Assembly (NCBI GenBank): GCA_023053575.1
Contig: JAKZAP010000007.1
Location: 19,803,464 to 19,867,463, forward strand
Length of the DNA: 64,000 nt
Source of the DNA: Branchinecta lynchi
Taxonomy: Eukaryota; Arthropoda; Branchiopoda; Anostraca; Branchinectidae
Direction: 5' to 3'
Below, one piece after another: positions 1 to 11,515 of this stretch. How positions within the stretch are numbered: position 1 is the first letter of the stretch; each line of letters starts with the position of its first letter. The notes under the pieces were generated by a model. It was not told where the DNA came from. It searched no databases and was given only the letters and a program-made list of their open reading frames with translations. Position numbers and translations under genes: made by a program.

Positions 1-538
1 TTTGAGAAACGAAAATTTATATGTCTATTTATGGTGATTAGAAGCTTTAAAAGACATTTTTGGGAAAGATGAGATAATTTAAAACTCACAATTTCCCCAT
101 GGCCGTATCGATTTCAGACAAACAGAACTAGATCTCGACGTAAGACATCGATTCATAATTGTGTCTGTGCCCGAAGGTCAGCTCAGAAACCTTGCCGAAT
201 TCAATCTTGAAAAACATCGTATTTCATTTGAACAATTGCCGGTGGCTTCCAGAACTTCATCTTTCCATCTCTATAATCCTTCACATTCTGCAGATTCGCC
301 ACACGTATAAGGACTTTTCTCCGAACCTTTTCAAAGCGAACATCTGTACATTTGCTCTTGCCTCGTTATCATTTATCCTCCGGATCATCGCCACCCGTTA
401 GGAAGTATTACACCAGATTCCGGATCCCCCCCCCCCCCTACTTTCTTCCACGACTGGAGAATTCCGGAAAATAGTGATTCGGAAGAAATATAGCCAAGTC
501 TCTCACAAGCCTACCGAGGCTGTCTGAAATTGTCCTTC
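1..538. other. Upstream intron or flank, no recognised feature
   Basis: Mixed-composition sequence with a run of C near 427. No exon compatible with the missing first half of the CSPG repeat was found here or elsewhere in 1-5798. Other unexplained pieces of this upstream region are 1214-1620, 3500-4003 (with G-runs near 3552 and 3606) and 4391-5798. Confidence 0.5.
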
Positions 539-546
539 ATTCTAAC

Positions 547-1213
547 AAGAACAAATAAGCAGTAGAACCTCCGTTCCTTCTACGACCATGCGGAGACGAA
601 TAGACCCAATGAAAAATGTGTAGCCTGTGTAGTTGTATGATAGTTGAACGAAAAAGTTACACCTAGTGATATGTAATAGTAAAGAGTACTATCATTTAAT
701 GTGCCTCAGACTGGGCTAATCTTAAGTAGTAGTATTCAGTAGCATCCTGTCTTGCTGTAGGAGCATTCAGTCTTGCAAATAGTAGCATGCAGTGTAATGG
801 AGTAACACGGTACCCTTAAAGTAGAAGCATTTAGTAGCATCAGTTAGTACTCCATCCTACTTTTTCGTACAACTTCATACTACTATTCTGCGATAAATTT
901 TTCATCGGGGATCGCTATACCCTGCCCGATGCAGACGAGTGGAGGATACACAATTCTTTACCTCTGCAAGAAGCTATATCTCAGGAAAGTCCCGGATAAG
1001 AAAATTTTCAAAGTAAAAGCCGATTGTTTGTCTACCATGGTGACGTCACATGTGACGCACTGCAGAGCGGGTCAGCACGCCTGGTGCTCTTTTTCCTCAA
1101 AAAGGAATAGAAGGACAACAACTCACAGCTCAGAAAGTACCTCTACATCAGCTCAGTTTTATAGGGGTATCCCCAGTCGCTGACGGAGGTTGTATTGGCT
1201 TATTTTTTTCTTG
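547..1213. mobile_element. MITE family O, copy 1 (interrupted by another MITE; 8-bp TSD)
   Basis: The left end AAGAACAAATAAGC and right end GCTTATTTTTTTCTTG are inverted repeats, followed inward by matching AACCTCCGT / ACGGAGGTT. An 8-bp direct repeat ATTCTAAC flanks it at 539-546 and 1214-1221, which fits hAT-type insertion. Two more copies lie at 8301-8700 and 38872-39250. Removing the nested element at 604-910 leaves about 360 bp, close to the other copies. Confidence 0.75.
604..910. mobile_element. MITE family C, copy 1, nested in family O
   Basis: Terminal inverted repeats related to CCCCGATGAAAAATTTGTAGCC; the left end is diverged (ACCCAATGAAAAATGTG) and the right end is intact (AAATTTTTCATCGGGG). 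The interior is full of GTAGTA/TACTAC-type motifs. Aligned in reverse complement it matches the copy at 2621-2926 along its length, including a shared block around TGTGCCTCAGACTGG. Confidence 0.8.
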
Positions 1214-1624
1214 ATTCTAACAATGTCTTATCTCTTCTTTAAGTTTTTAAGGCGAACCTATATATTTAGTTCCAGCATTACCACGGTTTTGGGATCCCGG
1301 AAGTCCTTGTCCAAATATTCTCGCGATTGAGTCATCGTCATTTGTGTTTGTATTTGTTTGTTTTTGTTCAGCTATTAATGGCTTAGGCTAGGGTCTCATT
1401 ATTTGTTCAAGAAAATCATTTTATTAAATAAGTGCCATTTTTTGTATGCCACTGGCATGTCTGGCACTTCTTTTTTTTAACTCTAATATTTTTGGCCAAA
1501 GAGAAAATGACATTTTTTCAGAAATAAAACAATCATCATGTGTTTCTACTAATGAAATAAATAGACTAGTAGTGCTATTACCGTTGCAATAATATTCTAC
1601 CTCATCTTACCCATGACTTTTACG

Positions 1625-1910
1625 CATCTTTGTACGCCCGTCTGTCTGTTCGAAGGAGTTGAGGTATATCTTATTCAAACTTGTTTTTAGGATCCTTTGA
1701 TTCAGATCACAGGTCAGGTTCGGAGATGGGCCCCCGTAGCACTAATTAAAGCGTAGGGAAAAACAAAAACATTTTAAGCAATGAGACAGTCGACGTAACG
1801 GAATGACGAGTTATTTCTTTCGGCAGAGGGATACTAAGACTGCTACATTTTGGTCACCGCTTAATTTGAAACCTCCTCCGCCACCCCTAAATGAGGGGGA
1901 TCCCAAACAG
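1625..1910 (+). repeat. Degenerate family B fragment
   Basis: CGTCTGTCTGTTCGAAGG, then a diverged 'gatgaaacttggtgt..ggattctttgggtcaggtca' module, then 'ggagatgggcccccgtagcac', followed near 1898 by GGGATCCCAAA. The order matches the 5' end of the intact B copies at 20322 and 48970. A second scrap of this type lies at 3391-3500. Confidence 0.5.
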
Positions 1911-2035
1911 AAAATGGAACAGAAGAACATACTAAAAACACTAAAATTTACTTAGAACTAAGACAGGCTGTGATGGGCGGAGAAACTGAGCGGAGAAACT
2001 GAGATGGCCGAAATTTAAAAAATGTCCGGAAAAGC

Positions 2036-3085
2036 GGGTTTGTCGGCGAAACGTCCCCTGGCGAAACCTCCCTATGACAAAACGTCCCCATTTGAAAGGC
2101 CCCCGGTTAAAGTGGACCAGTAACAAATATGATAATGTTTGTGGGCAGGGATTTCAAGTTTTACGTCAGACTCGCCATTCTTTCAAAGTGAATTAATTTA
2201 AGGCCACGGCATGGGAAAAAGATAATTAAATCGCCTAGGTATACAGATATTATCCCGAGCAATACGAGGTTCACGAAACAATAAGTTTAGCTTCCAAGGC
2301 CATTTTTATCCACCATAACGTCACTTCGAACGTCACTACGCTGATTTTTGTATTCTCCTTGTTTGACTCTTTTTTAGCCTGATTAGGCTTCTGCTTGTAT
2401 CCTCTGAGGAGCTTAGTGGTGAAAACACTCGTTATGCATGTTGGTTTAAACAACTTAGTCTACTACTGATTAGTCACGAGCCCGGAGCACGGCGTATTGG
2501 ACTATATATTTTGAAGGGAAATGGCGCATATCTGAAGCAACTGGTCCCACATCCGCTCTTTCCTGCCTGTAAAGAACGTTCCTGCTTCTGTAGTGGAAAC
2601 ATTGTTTTGCCTCGGTCATGCCCCGATGAAAAGTTTATCTCAAAATAGTACTATGAAGTAGTACGAAAAAGTAGCATGCAGTACTAACGATGCTACTACG
2701 TGCTTCTGCTTCAAGGCTACCGTGTTACTGCACACTACTATATGCTACTATTAGCAATACCGGATGCTACTATGGTAAGACAGGATGCTACTGGATACTA
2801 CTACATAAGATTGGACCAGTCTGAGGCACATTAAGTTATAGTATTCTTTGCTATTACATAGTATTACATGCAACGTTTTCGTACTACTACCATACTACTA
2901 CGCAGGCTACAAATTTTTCATCGGGGTGCCTGAAGACTAAGATAAACTTAAAAATCATGGGGACGTCAATGGTGACGTTTTGCATGAGGACGTCTCGTCG
3001 TGGGGACGTTTCACCATAGGGACGTTTTGCCATGGTAAGGTTTCGCTGGTTACGGTTTGCCATGGAGACGTTTCGTCGGTAAGCC
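2036..3085. mobile_element. TIR element family D, copy 1, with minisatellite ends
   Basis: The ends are inverted: GGGTTTGTCGGCGAAACG on the left, CGTTTCGTCGGTAAGCC on the right. Both run inward as a diverged 16-bp minisatellite (GACAAAACGTCCCCAT type). Part of the interior, around CACTACGCTGATTTTTG, matches the reverse complement of the copy at 22792-23807. MITE C copy 2 is inserted inside. Confidence 0.75.
2621..2926. mobile_element. MITE family C, copy 2, nested in family D
   Basis: TIRs CCCCGATGAAAAGTTT and AAATTTTTCATCGGGG. The body is the reverse complement of the copy at 604-910. It interrupts element D, whose two ends lie at 2036 and 3085. Confidence 0.85.
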
Positions 3086-4003
3086 AAAAAGTTTAGTTAG
3101 AAATCGGGTACTGTTTAATCATTCGAAAAACCAAGTTTCTTTCTTGGGATTTGTTTTGGGGGATGGGGGGGGGGCTATGTTTATAGTAGATATGATACTT
3201 TTTTCAGGTCACTTCGTCAACATAATCAAGAAAATCCTAACTTTCTTCGGAACGCAACAACACCGATCATATAAATCATATAAAGAAACTTCCAGACTGG
3301 TCGTTAAAGCGTTCTCACTCGTGGAAGCCCGGAGAGCAAGAATGAGTCCCAAAAGTATCAAAACTTTTGCATCTTAAGTTCAGACTAAGACTTGGGATCC
3401 CAAAACGTTGTTGACCGGACGCCTGCTACTTCTTAAAGTGCCGTAAAGGCCCGTTCGTCCGTCCGTCTGTTCACCCGATAACTATCTGATGGTTGTTATA
3501 TTTCATTCAAACATGGTATGTGAGGCCAGCAGCGTCCTTTACCTAGAACCTAGGGGGGGGGGCACCGGTTCCGGTGACGCATGGACAGGTCCAAGTGATT
3601 TTGGCGGGGGGGGGGGGGCGGATACCGTCAAATATACTTGTTGGAAATCTGACACGGCTGAAGAGTTAGATTGTTTAGAAACAAGAAACGTACTGCACCA
3701 CATCCGGAAACTAGAAACCAGTTTGCGAAAAGTAATTCCTAACAACTAGAACTCGCTGGAGAGCAAAGCCACCGCAGCAGCTTCTAACGACTGTGTAGCA
3801 ACAAAATGCCAGTGAGCGCCGCACTACTACTGCGCAACTACCGCAACTACTACCGAAACAAATTCTAGGTTTTAAAATAGGCCATCCCAGAAACTGTGCG
3901 CCCAAGCTTCAAACAAATGACGTACTCTTCCAGTGAAGAGAGCCTACTACAAAAGCTGCCGCAGGCAAAATTTTAGAAAACTTTATGATAAGATTGCCTT
4001 TTT

Positions 4004-4390
4004 CCGGTATGGAAATAATTCAAGTCATTGTATTATGGGACATTTTTCCAATCGGAAACAATTGGAAACCATCGTAAAAAATTGTGTTTTTACGATTGGA
4101 AACAGTTGCTTACGATTGTAACAGTTGTTTCTAATCATTTGCGACTGTAAACAGTTGTTAATGATTGAACGCTTGTATTTTTAAGATTGAAACCGATTGT
4201 TCCTATCGTAAAAATACAGTCGTTAATAACTGTTTACAATCGCAAACGATTGGAAACAACTATTTACCTTCGTAAACAACTGTTTCCAGTCGTAAAAAAA
4301 AATAATTTGAGATCGTTTCCTATTGTTTCTAATTGTTTACGATTGGAAAAATTTCCCATAATACAATGACTTGAATTATTTCCATACGGG
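4004..4390. mobile_element. Palindromic MITE with about 50-bp TIRs
   Basis: The left arm CCGGTATGGAAATAATTCAA... continues for about 45 bp to TTATGGGA. The right arm is its near-perfect reverse complement, ending TTTCCATACGGG. The interior is a loose array of CGTAAACAACTGTTTCCAATCG-like motifs in both orientations, which can fold as nested hairpins. No transposase. TSD not clear. Confidence 0.8.
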
Positions 4391-5798
4391 TTGGATCACA
4401 AATTAAAGTGATGGCCACCTATCGTAGATCAGTTCATAGTGTTTGGTCACATATATTGTGAGACATTGAACTGAAGACCCGCACATGACGGTGCTTCACC
4501 TCACCCTTTCCCACTACAATCGCCATCCGAAAGAAAACTGAAACAGAGTAGCCTCTGATTCAACTCATGTTAAACATTGTTAAAATCAATGTTTAACTGG
4601 AATTTACTGGTTAACTCCTTATGTTCAGAGTTAAAACACACGACTGACTCAGGCTCAAACGCTCCTTGAATCGATCCGAACGGGTCACTATCTCGGATTA
4701 AAAATGTCCATGACTTATCTTGGTCAACTGATTTGGCGCAACCAGATTTCACTATTCTGATTAGAAACTATTTTTTGCTGACTATTTTTCTGTTTTTCCT
4801 GGGTAGATCTTGTCCCGCTTGGAAGGCGGGGTGTGTCAGCTGCCCCTCCCCCACCCTTAAAAAAAAGAAAGAATGTCGCCTTGGTGTGAAGATCCGTTGG
4901 ATCGAAGTACAGTCAAGTTCGTAGAGAGGCTCCGTAGCTCATTAAGTGGTAAAAATTCCTTATCTGAAGTTGGTCTTCGCGCCCTACTAGTTGGTGCGGA
5001 ATCCGGCAAAAACTGAAAATTTGGTCCAGACAAAGTTTTGTATCAGAAATCGATTAGAATGTCGAAGTAGTGGTAAGAAAACACACTAGGTCAGTCAGTA
5101 TCTTTTACTTTCAGACCGACACTTGGCCGCAAATCGTGAAAATGCGGAATTTCTATAGTTCTTATAACTGCTTGATAAGATAAAGTAATTGATCCAGTGA
5201 TAGAAATACATAGCAAATTGGTCTTCCTGTGAAGTCGCTAGGTAGGCCGGATTCCTCGGAATCCGACGAAGATGGGAAAATTTGTCAGTTATAATGACTG
5301 TGTTTGCCCAGCTGTTTCTGTCGGCATAAGGATTACTTCTTATAGAGAAGACAGCTAATATTGCCAGGTACTCTAGTCTCGTTCGGAAATTTCGGAAAAA
5401 ACAAAATCCCCCGGTAAAACTGGACCGGAAATTAAACACAGAAAAGGATTACCTCATGGGTCTGGTTTAATGGTTGACTGGGAATGAATAACATGCGAAT
5501 GGGCTCTAGTGAAACCGAACAATTTGCGAGACCCTCTAGTTTGGATGAAGGAGTCGATTGATATTTCCCTTTGAGGTTCAGTCAAAACCTTTGGTTTTGT
5601 TGCTTGTTTTTTATCATGAATCTCGTTCAGCTTGACTCCTCCTCCAAGGCGGCAAATCTGTCACTTGTCACTACTGGACTCCTCCAAAAGAGGAGGAAAC
5701 TCATATCCATTGCCCAATCTGGGGCCTCGGAACTACCTGAGTTTTGGAAAAATTGCTTATTGAATAATTATTCCGAACATTTTCTTCCTTCTATTCAG

Positions 5799-5991
5799 TA
5801 TATTCACGATGGCTCGGAGAATCTCAATGACAACTTCGTCGTCATCGCCCGGGCCGACGGACTGGAGAGCTTACCCGTTCGCGTTGACGTGTCCGTAACA
5901 GGCGTAGATGATGAGCCGCCAGTTTATGCTGGGCCACGAGAGATCCTCGTGTGGGAAAGTGGAACTACGGTCCTTGGAAAGCAACATATAT
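5799..5991 (+). CDS. CSPG4: CSPG4/NG2-like proteoglycan, internal exon (third from last)
   Basis: Internal coding exon of a large transmembrane proteoglycan. It is preceded by a pyrimidine-rich tract ending in CAG and followed by GTAAGT. The reading frame starts on a codon boundary (phase 0) with YIHDGSE and ends one base into a codon (phase 1). The first half is the end of a CSPG repeat (NG2/FREM family, Pfam Cadherin_3-like): the Y-x-H-D-G-S motif and the 'D-N-F' strand, then a VSVTGVDDEPP linker. The second half starts the next repeat (VWESGTTVLGKQHI), which continues in the exon at 21153. The open frame extends upstream to 5571, but that part reads as intron. The exon encoding the first half of this repeat was not found in 1-5798 and probably lies outside the window. 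Confidence 0.85.
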
Positions 5992-7067
5992 GTAAGTGCA
6001 CTTCACTTTATGAACCATTCACCAGTGAACCACAATCCTCTTATTTTTTGCCAAACACTGTGTGAATCTAGCGTTTGCTCTGACGCTGGACATGAAAGTC
6101 TAACTCAATAATATTGCTGAATTGATTGAAGCTCAGAAATCAACCAATCAGGACTCCTTTGTAGTAGAGCAGGTAGCATTTGGCACAAGTGTAAAACCCA
6201 ATCAGGTGTCGTGAGAGGGTACAAAATGTACCGTATGAAATTCGGGTTTCCGAGTTTTAGAAATCGTGGAGCGACGATGCAACTAAGGTTGAATTAGTAT
6301 TATACGTATGACAGGTTCTTCAAAGAACTAATTAGGCTACAGGTTCAGTTCTAGCGTTGTTGGAATTCTTGTTTAGACGAATGACCATTTGCCTAAGCCT
6401 TATAGAAATCCGTGTTACTTTTTCTTGAAGTTCGAACAATTTTTCGCCTGTGGTACTATGTTTCTTGCCTAACAATTTGAAGCGGTTTAATTCTTCAGCC
6501 TTGCAAGGCACTACCCTGTCCCCAGTCGTATTGTTCTTAGGTCCCCCCCCCCCTACCGCCTTACCATCCCTAAGCACTTGGAACCACCCCCTCACTTCTA
6601 TAGCCCCGTGAATAGCGTAGCATCTTTACTACACGCCCCATAAACTTCCCAGTAACACCGCTCGCGTTCGCTTAGCTGATTGAAGCTATAAAGCTTTAGA
6701 CAACCAACTTTATGACCATCATGCATATGACTACTTTAAGCTCTCTTTACAAGCTGACGACATATATTTGGGGCGGTGATACAGCGTACTTAAGCTACTC
6801 TCAGTGGTCGGATATTTTTTTTTTTATTATTCCACCGTAACACGTAGCGTTACTGACTTGAGTAGGCAATGTCAGCGGAAACGGACCAGGTTTAACAGGT
6901 CGTAAACGAGTATTCTTTTCTAAAGCCGAGTCCTGTTGGAAGTAAAACTTCTATAAAGCTGGGATAGCGCATTGTGTGGAGACCTACTCTACTCGTAAGA
7001 ATAGTGTGATGGGGTGTGAAATGGAGCCCGCTGATGGAAGACTTGCTCATGGTGCAAGGCCAAAAAA

Positions 7068-7450
7068 TGCCTGGTTCTGCATTTCAGCCAGTCCGTGACG
7101 GTTTTGGAATCGTTTTTCTATCCCAAGGAAACCCCACCCATTCCCCTCTTCCGATCTTGTCTCGAGACTAACAAACGGCCAGAACCCCCTACGAAATTAA
7201 AACTGGTTACGGCTGCACCTGTATATCTATCCGTCATATATTACCGGCAATGCTGGTCACATTTGAAGTGTTTGTCCGTGCAATGCAAAACATGCCTTCG
7301 GTTCTGCATTTCAGCCTTGGTGATTCAGGTCAGTGTTTACATTCCACAAAAACCTCCCCCCCCCCCCCCGCTCCCTTTCCAATCCTGTGTCAAGACTGTC
7401 AGACTCTCAGAACCAACTCTGAAATTAAAACTGGATACGGCTAGGAATAT
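7068..7450 (+). repeat. Two tandem units of about 230 bp
   Basis: TGCCTGGTTCTGCATTTCAGCC near 7069 recurs as TGCCTTCGGTTCTGCATTTCAGCC near 7296, and 'GAAATTAAAACTGGTTACGGCT' near 7192 recurs near 7422. The proline-rich open frame across the unit (7095-7541) reflects the C-runs and is unlikely to be a gene. A LINE-like AT-rich tail (AATAAAATTATTATTTATTT) follows at about 7540. Confidence 0.65.
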
Positions 7451-7784
7451 TTATCTGTTCTTCACTTCACGTGTGTATTGTGTAGCTTTTCCTTATTTTT
7501 CCTACTCCATTTTTTGTGTATTTATACATTATGATGGGTAATAAAATTATTATTTATTTATTTTATTCGAAGCGTTTGTCCGCAGATTTGAGTTCCACAG
7601 TCTTTTAATTTTCATCAGAACGAAAGTGTGTGCCATTCAATGTACGCACTAGTTAAAACTCGCGAAAACTTTGTTTTCTCTACTTTTTGGCAGTAATTTT
7701 TAATAGCCAGGAAATAAAAATAAAATAGAGAAAAAAACTTAACAAATAGTACATCAGGTCTTTACCATTCTGTAATACTAAGTA

Positions 7785-7990
7785 ACTAAGTAAGTAATTT
7801 ATTTATAACCCGCCATTTTGAGAATGATAATAAATAAAACACATAAATACACAGAAAAGACGCTTAATTTTCACATCTTCGGCCAGGAAGCAGTGGATAA
7901 CGTCGTCATTTGGGGGATTCATATTCTTGCCATCTTACGCCGTCCCTCGGCCCGTGCGCTGGTTGGGCCCTTTTGACCGTGATTTTAAAA
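7785..7990 (-). mobile_element. LINE 3' end with (CTTA)n tail
   Basis: On the minus strand it ends ...GGCGGGTTATAAATAAATTACTTACTTAGTTACT. A related copy at 31355-31560 has the same ACCCGCCATTT block and distal 'tcggccaggaa/ggccgtg..' sequence. Short tetranucleotide tails of this kind are typical of 5'-truncated non-LTR retrotransposons; no coding part is visible. Confidence 0.6.
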
Positions 7991-8300
7991 AGCGATGAGG
8001 AAACATCCAAAAGAACTATGAACTTCTTCTTCAATGTATGGTTATGACTTAATTTCGACAAGTGGAGCAGGTATTTTTAATAGAAAAATCCTCAGTTTTA
8101 TGTTCATCTGCTTGATAAAGTGGGTACTTTTATTGTTTAACCTTTATTTGCCGCTAAATTGGAGTTTCCAGCCAAATTCTAGCCACATAGAGCGTGTTCC
8201 ATCCTTATAGTAATAGAAACCCTTTGTCTCTATTTTCGTTTCACCCTCGGGAAAAGTCACTACGCTGACCGTTCAGACCTTCTCAAAATGGTCACTATAG

Positions 8301-8700
8301 CAAGAACAAATAGTCAGATAGAACATCCGCCTCCCGATGTCTGTAATTTCACCATGCATAGTTGAATATTTCCCCTTACCCTACCCGATGCAAACGAGCG
8401 GAGGCTAAAAGCTACGCTGCACATCACCTTTCTTTACCTCTACAAATAGCTATATCGCTGTGAAGCCGCGTAGAAGGAACTTTCAAAGTCAAAGTCGATT
8501 GGTTCTCTGGACGCACTCCAGAGTGGGTCGGAGTGCCTCCTGCACCTACTGCTCTGCCATGAGCAACGGCGAAGACGGAGGTAGATAGGTATGGACTCAA
8601 AGCTAGAGCATGTACCTCTAGCTCCGCTCAGTTTTTTCGGGGTATCCATAGTCGCTGCATGGGACCAAAGACGGAGCTTCTATCTGATTATTTGTTCTAG
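8301..8700. mobile_element. MITE family O, copy 2
   Basis: Ends CAAGAACAAATAGTCAGATAGAA and TTCTATCTGATTATTTGTTCTAG are inverted repeats. The interior matches copies at 547-1213 and 38872-39250 ('tttacctctacaa', 'ctcagttttttcggggtatccatagtcgctgcatgggaccaaagacgg' order). Confidence 0.75.
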
Positions 8701-8965
8701 CTAATAGTAACTATTTGCTTACCACGCTCGGGAGCGTAAGTGTGGTAACTGCCATCTCTGTGATGTGATTAGCCCGTGTCACGATATATTTTGCCGAAAA
8801 AAAATTGTGACGCCAAGAGGATCCGTGAGAGTGTTCCACCATACTTACCGTAGTTGCTACGCATGAGGTCACGGACTTTGGACAGACACACGTAGTTACC
8901 ACGCGTACTACGCTGCGGAGCATGGGAAGCAAATAGTTGCTATTAGTTACTATTTCGAGAAGTCT
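8701..8965. repeat. Palindromic MITE-like element
   Basis: AATAGTAACTATTTGCTTACCA... on the left is inverted by ...GGAAGCAAATAGTTGCTATTAGTTACTATT on the right. A further AATAGTAACTAATAGTTACTATTG block occurs at 9007-9030, suggesting a second copy end. It abuts the right end of MITE O copy 2. Confidence 0.6.
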
Positions 8966-9315
8966 GGAATGGTCAGCGTTGTAACGTTTCACGAGGCTTG
9001 ATCGAAAAATAGTAACTAATAGTTACTATTGTTAGGAAGGTGGAACCCGCTCCGTGACGTCGTGCCCAGTAACTACGGTAAGGGTGTAACACGCTAATAA
9101 TATTCACTCTTATAAGCCACAACCGAACCGAGCCACATCCTCTTTGTGGGATCTCGGAAAAACGGGTTTTATTTGCTTTTAAAGCAGTGGTTCTTTGGTT
9201 AGGATCATTCGTATTTTGGCTCCTATTTTGGTGTAGGAGAAAACATGTTAGCCTAGAGGCCGTCCACTGCACAACCAAAACAAACAATGTGTTGGTGACT
9301 TTTGTCTTAAAAATG

Positions 9316-9676
9316 TGTTAAAGAACACCTCGCACTATATAGTTTTTCTGCTCTGATGTTCGGAAATAGGCTAGATGACCACTTTAGAACTAAGCTATGC
9401 GAAAACTACACACGACTTCGTCTCTTTTAGCCTCTTTCCAAGTTCGTTGTCTTGAATGACAACCATGGCAAAGTTTGCATAACCGGTCTCCAGACGAATA
9501 AGCTCTTCGGAATCAGTGATGAGGGGCATCATACGTCACGTAATACTCAGCGTTATGGAATGCTAATAGACGAGATACGATACACTTATGAAGTGTAAAT
9601 TTTCGGGAACGAGAATGGGTGTAAATACTACAGAAGTAGAATGACTTACTGCAATAAGTACGAAGTGTCCTTTAAC
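9316..9676 (-). mobile_element. TTAA-bordered MITE family H, copy 1
   Basis: Left GTTAAAGAACACCTCGC and right GTGTCCTTTAAC are imperfect inverted ends with TTAA at each border. On the minus strand it shares blocks with 26979-27317 and 36353-36596: 'cgtatcaggcgc..gaggagcttattcgtc', 'ggaaagaggctaaaa', 'agcttagttctaaagtgg', 'tctgagcagaaa'. Confidence 0.7.
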
Positions 9677-10469
9677 GAATAGTTTCATTCATTCTTTCAA
9701 TAGGAAACCGAAGCAAAACCACTGAACTAGAATTCACTTCACTCTTCTTTCCTTATATGTTTCCCATAAAATGACGCACACTCTCCATGTTTTGTTTATT
9801 TGTGCTTCAGGATGGCGAGAATGAAGGACAAACCCGTAAAGGCCCCCCCCCCCCCCCCCTTTCCTCCAGAATTTCTGTGCACTCACTCGTCAAGTCAAAT
9901 GACTCTCTTTCCCGCAAAACTGGCAGGGAAGTTCCTTATCGACTATTTTCTGCCAAAGACTTTCACACTACGTGGAAGATGTAGACGATTCGCTCGGAGT
10001 TGACGACGTCGTGGACGACTGGCTGATCGTTTTTTTTGCGCCTGATTCAGACTGCTCCGTTATAAGGACACGATTGCTTTATTCACTTCTGACGTACGAA
10101 AGAATCCCATGATTGGTTCAAACCACAGACGCAATAGGAAACAGCTTTTTCTGGCACTAGAACTTGATGGCACTTGCCGGACTTGGCACGTAATATAACA
10201 TATAAAGGAAAACTGAGTTTTGTATTGCACTCGGCTAAAGTGCCGTATAGCGTTCGTAATGTCTGCCCCTCCGACAGTATGTCCGTATTTCCAGCTTTTA
10301 CTAGTTAGGATGCTAGTTAGGTATAATTCGCTCTAGCCATGTGGCAAGGCATTCAGGTACGGGGTCTGGAATAATTTTCCAGACTCAATTCCAGACTGGA
10401 AAAAAAAGATCGGCTTCAAATTACCCCGCCCCTAGTTCACTCGTCTGACCGATATTTATCGTCATTCGT

Positions 10470-10668
10470 ACCTTATTTTATTTCTCATTTTAACTCTTGA
10501 TACTTGATTATTTCCCATTTTAGTATGTACTATAATGTGTAGGCCTATTCATTATTATCATGTACTGTATATATTGTCCATCAATGTTTTGACATGTACT
10601 ACGTCATGACGATCCTCTGCTAGCCATATTATGTTGTGCTATTATGGAAATAAAGGTCATATTATTAA
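10470..10668 (+). mobile_element. LINE-like 3' end
   Basis: AT-rich 3' UTR-like sequence ending in ATTATGGAAATAAAGGTCATATTATTA. The 'GGAAATAAAGGTCAT(ATT)n' ending is typical of CR1/L2-group non-LTR elements. No coding sequence is seen. Confidence 0.5.
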
Positions 10669-11084
10669 TTCGAGAAGCAGAAAGTTTAGTGAAGGTTTGA
10701 TTAGAATATGGTAGTAAATGTGTACTGGTTGCATTTTTCAAGCACATATGTACTTTGTTTTTAACCGGTCGTCAAGCCGGTATGAATTTTTTTTTAGTAA
10801 AGTTGTTGAATCCTTAAATCCTTTCACATAAGCAAGGACGGCGAAACTTTAGCACGAAACTGAGCTGTTATGGCACATTCTAGTCTTCGGTTCAGGTGCC
10901 GTGTAGTGATCATAATGCTTGTTCATCTGGTGGTATGTTTATATGTCCAGATTTTGCTAGTAACACTTCCACATAAGCAAGGACATTGAACCTTGACAAG
11001 AAACCGAGCTTGTCTTGCATCCCTTGCAGTCTTCAGCTGAAGTGCCGGACATCGTAATATTTTATAAGTAGTGAACTGATAGAC

Positions 11085-11160
11085 AAAAATGCTCCTCAGC
11101 CGGGATTTGAACCCAGGCCCTCTGTTGTATTGGCCTTCTGTGGTATTGGTCATGGTACAA
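11085..11160 (-). mobile_element. tRNA-like segment, probably a SINE head
   Basis: On the minus strand CTGGGTTCAAATCCCGG forms a perfect 5-bp T arm and carries a good RNA polymerase III B box. An A box is only weakly recognisable and the acceptor stem does not pair. It is embedded in family A-like debris. A tRNA-derived SINE or tRNA pseudogene is more likely than a working tRNA gene. Confidence 0.45.
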
Positions 11161-11515
11161 CTCCCTTGTGTAAAGTGCCATTTATATTAGCTATCATAAT
11201 GTCTGTCCAGCTTTGGCTACATTATTTAGATTATATAGGGGGTTTACTGAAAAAAAATACTAGTAACTACAAGACCCTCTAGAAGGTAGCCTACACTTGT
11301 ATAGAGGTTTAACAAACCCCCTTTGAAAAACTAACCTCGATAACACTATAATAAAGAAAAAAAGTAGAAGAAAAAAGAATGAAAAAGATAGAGGAATAAA
11401 AAACAAAATGTATGCACATACTCCGTTCCTGGTCAAATACACCCGCAAAAAAAAAATATACACTCCAAAATGCCGTCTCCAGAAACAAACTAACCGAAAA
11501 AGAAAACTTAGTAAG

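Larger units (their letters stand above)
10200..11260 (+). repeat. Diverged family A 5'-end fragments
   Basis: Three decayed copies of the family A head near 10227 (CGGCTAAAGTGCCGTATAGCG), 10890 (CAGGTGCCGTGTAGTGATC) and 11173 (TAAAGTGCCATTTATATTAGC). The first two carry 'gtccag..ttttactag/ttttgctagt' and 'cttccacataagcaaggac' in the A order. They are mixed with a LINE tail and a tRNA-like segment annotated separately. Confidence 0.5.

Noticed and set aside
5571..5798. Upstream extension of the 5799 exon to an ATG at 5571
   Set aside because: The upstream part has no CSPG similarity, and a clear polypyrimidine tract plus CAG precedes YIHDG. The ATG would be in the middle of a CSPG repeat.
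7095..7541. 148-residue proline-rich frame
   Set aside because: It spans two tandem units and a C-homopolymer and has no domain; it ends in a LINE-like AT tail.
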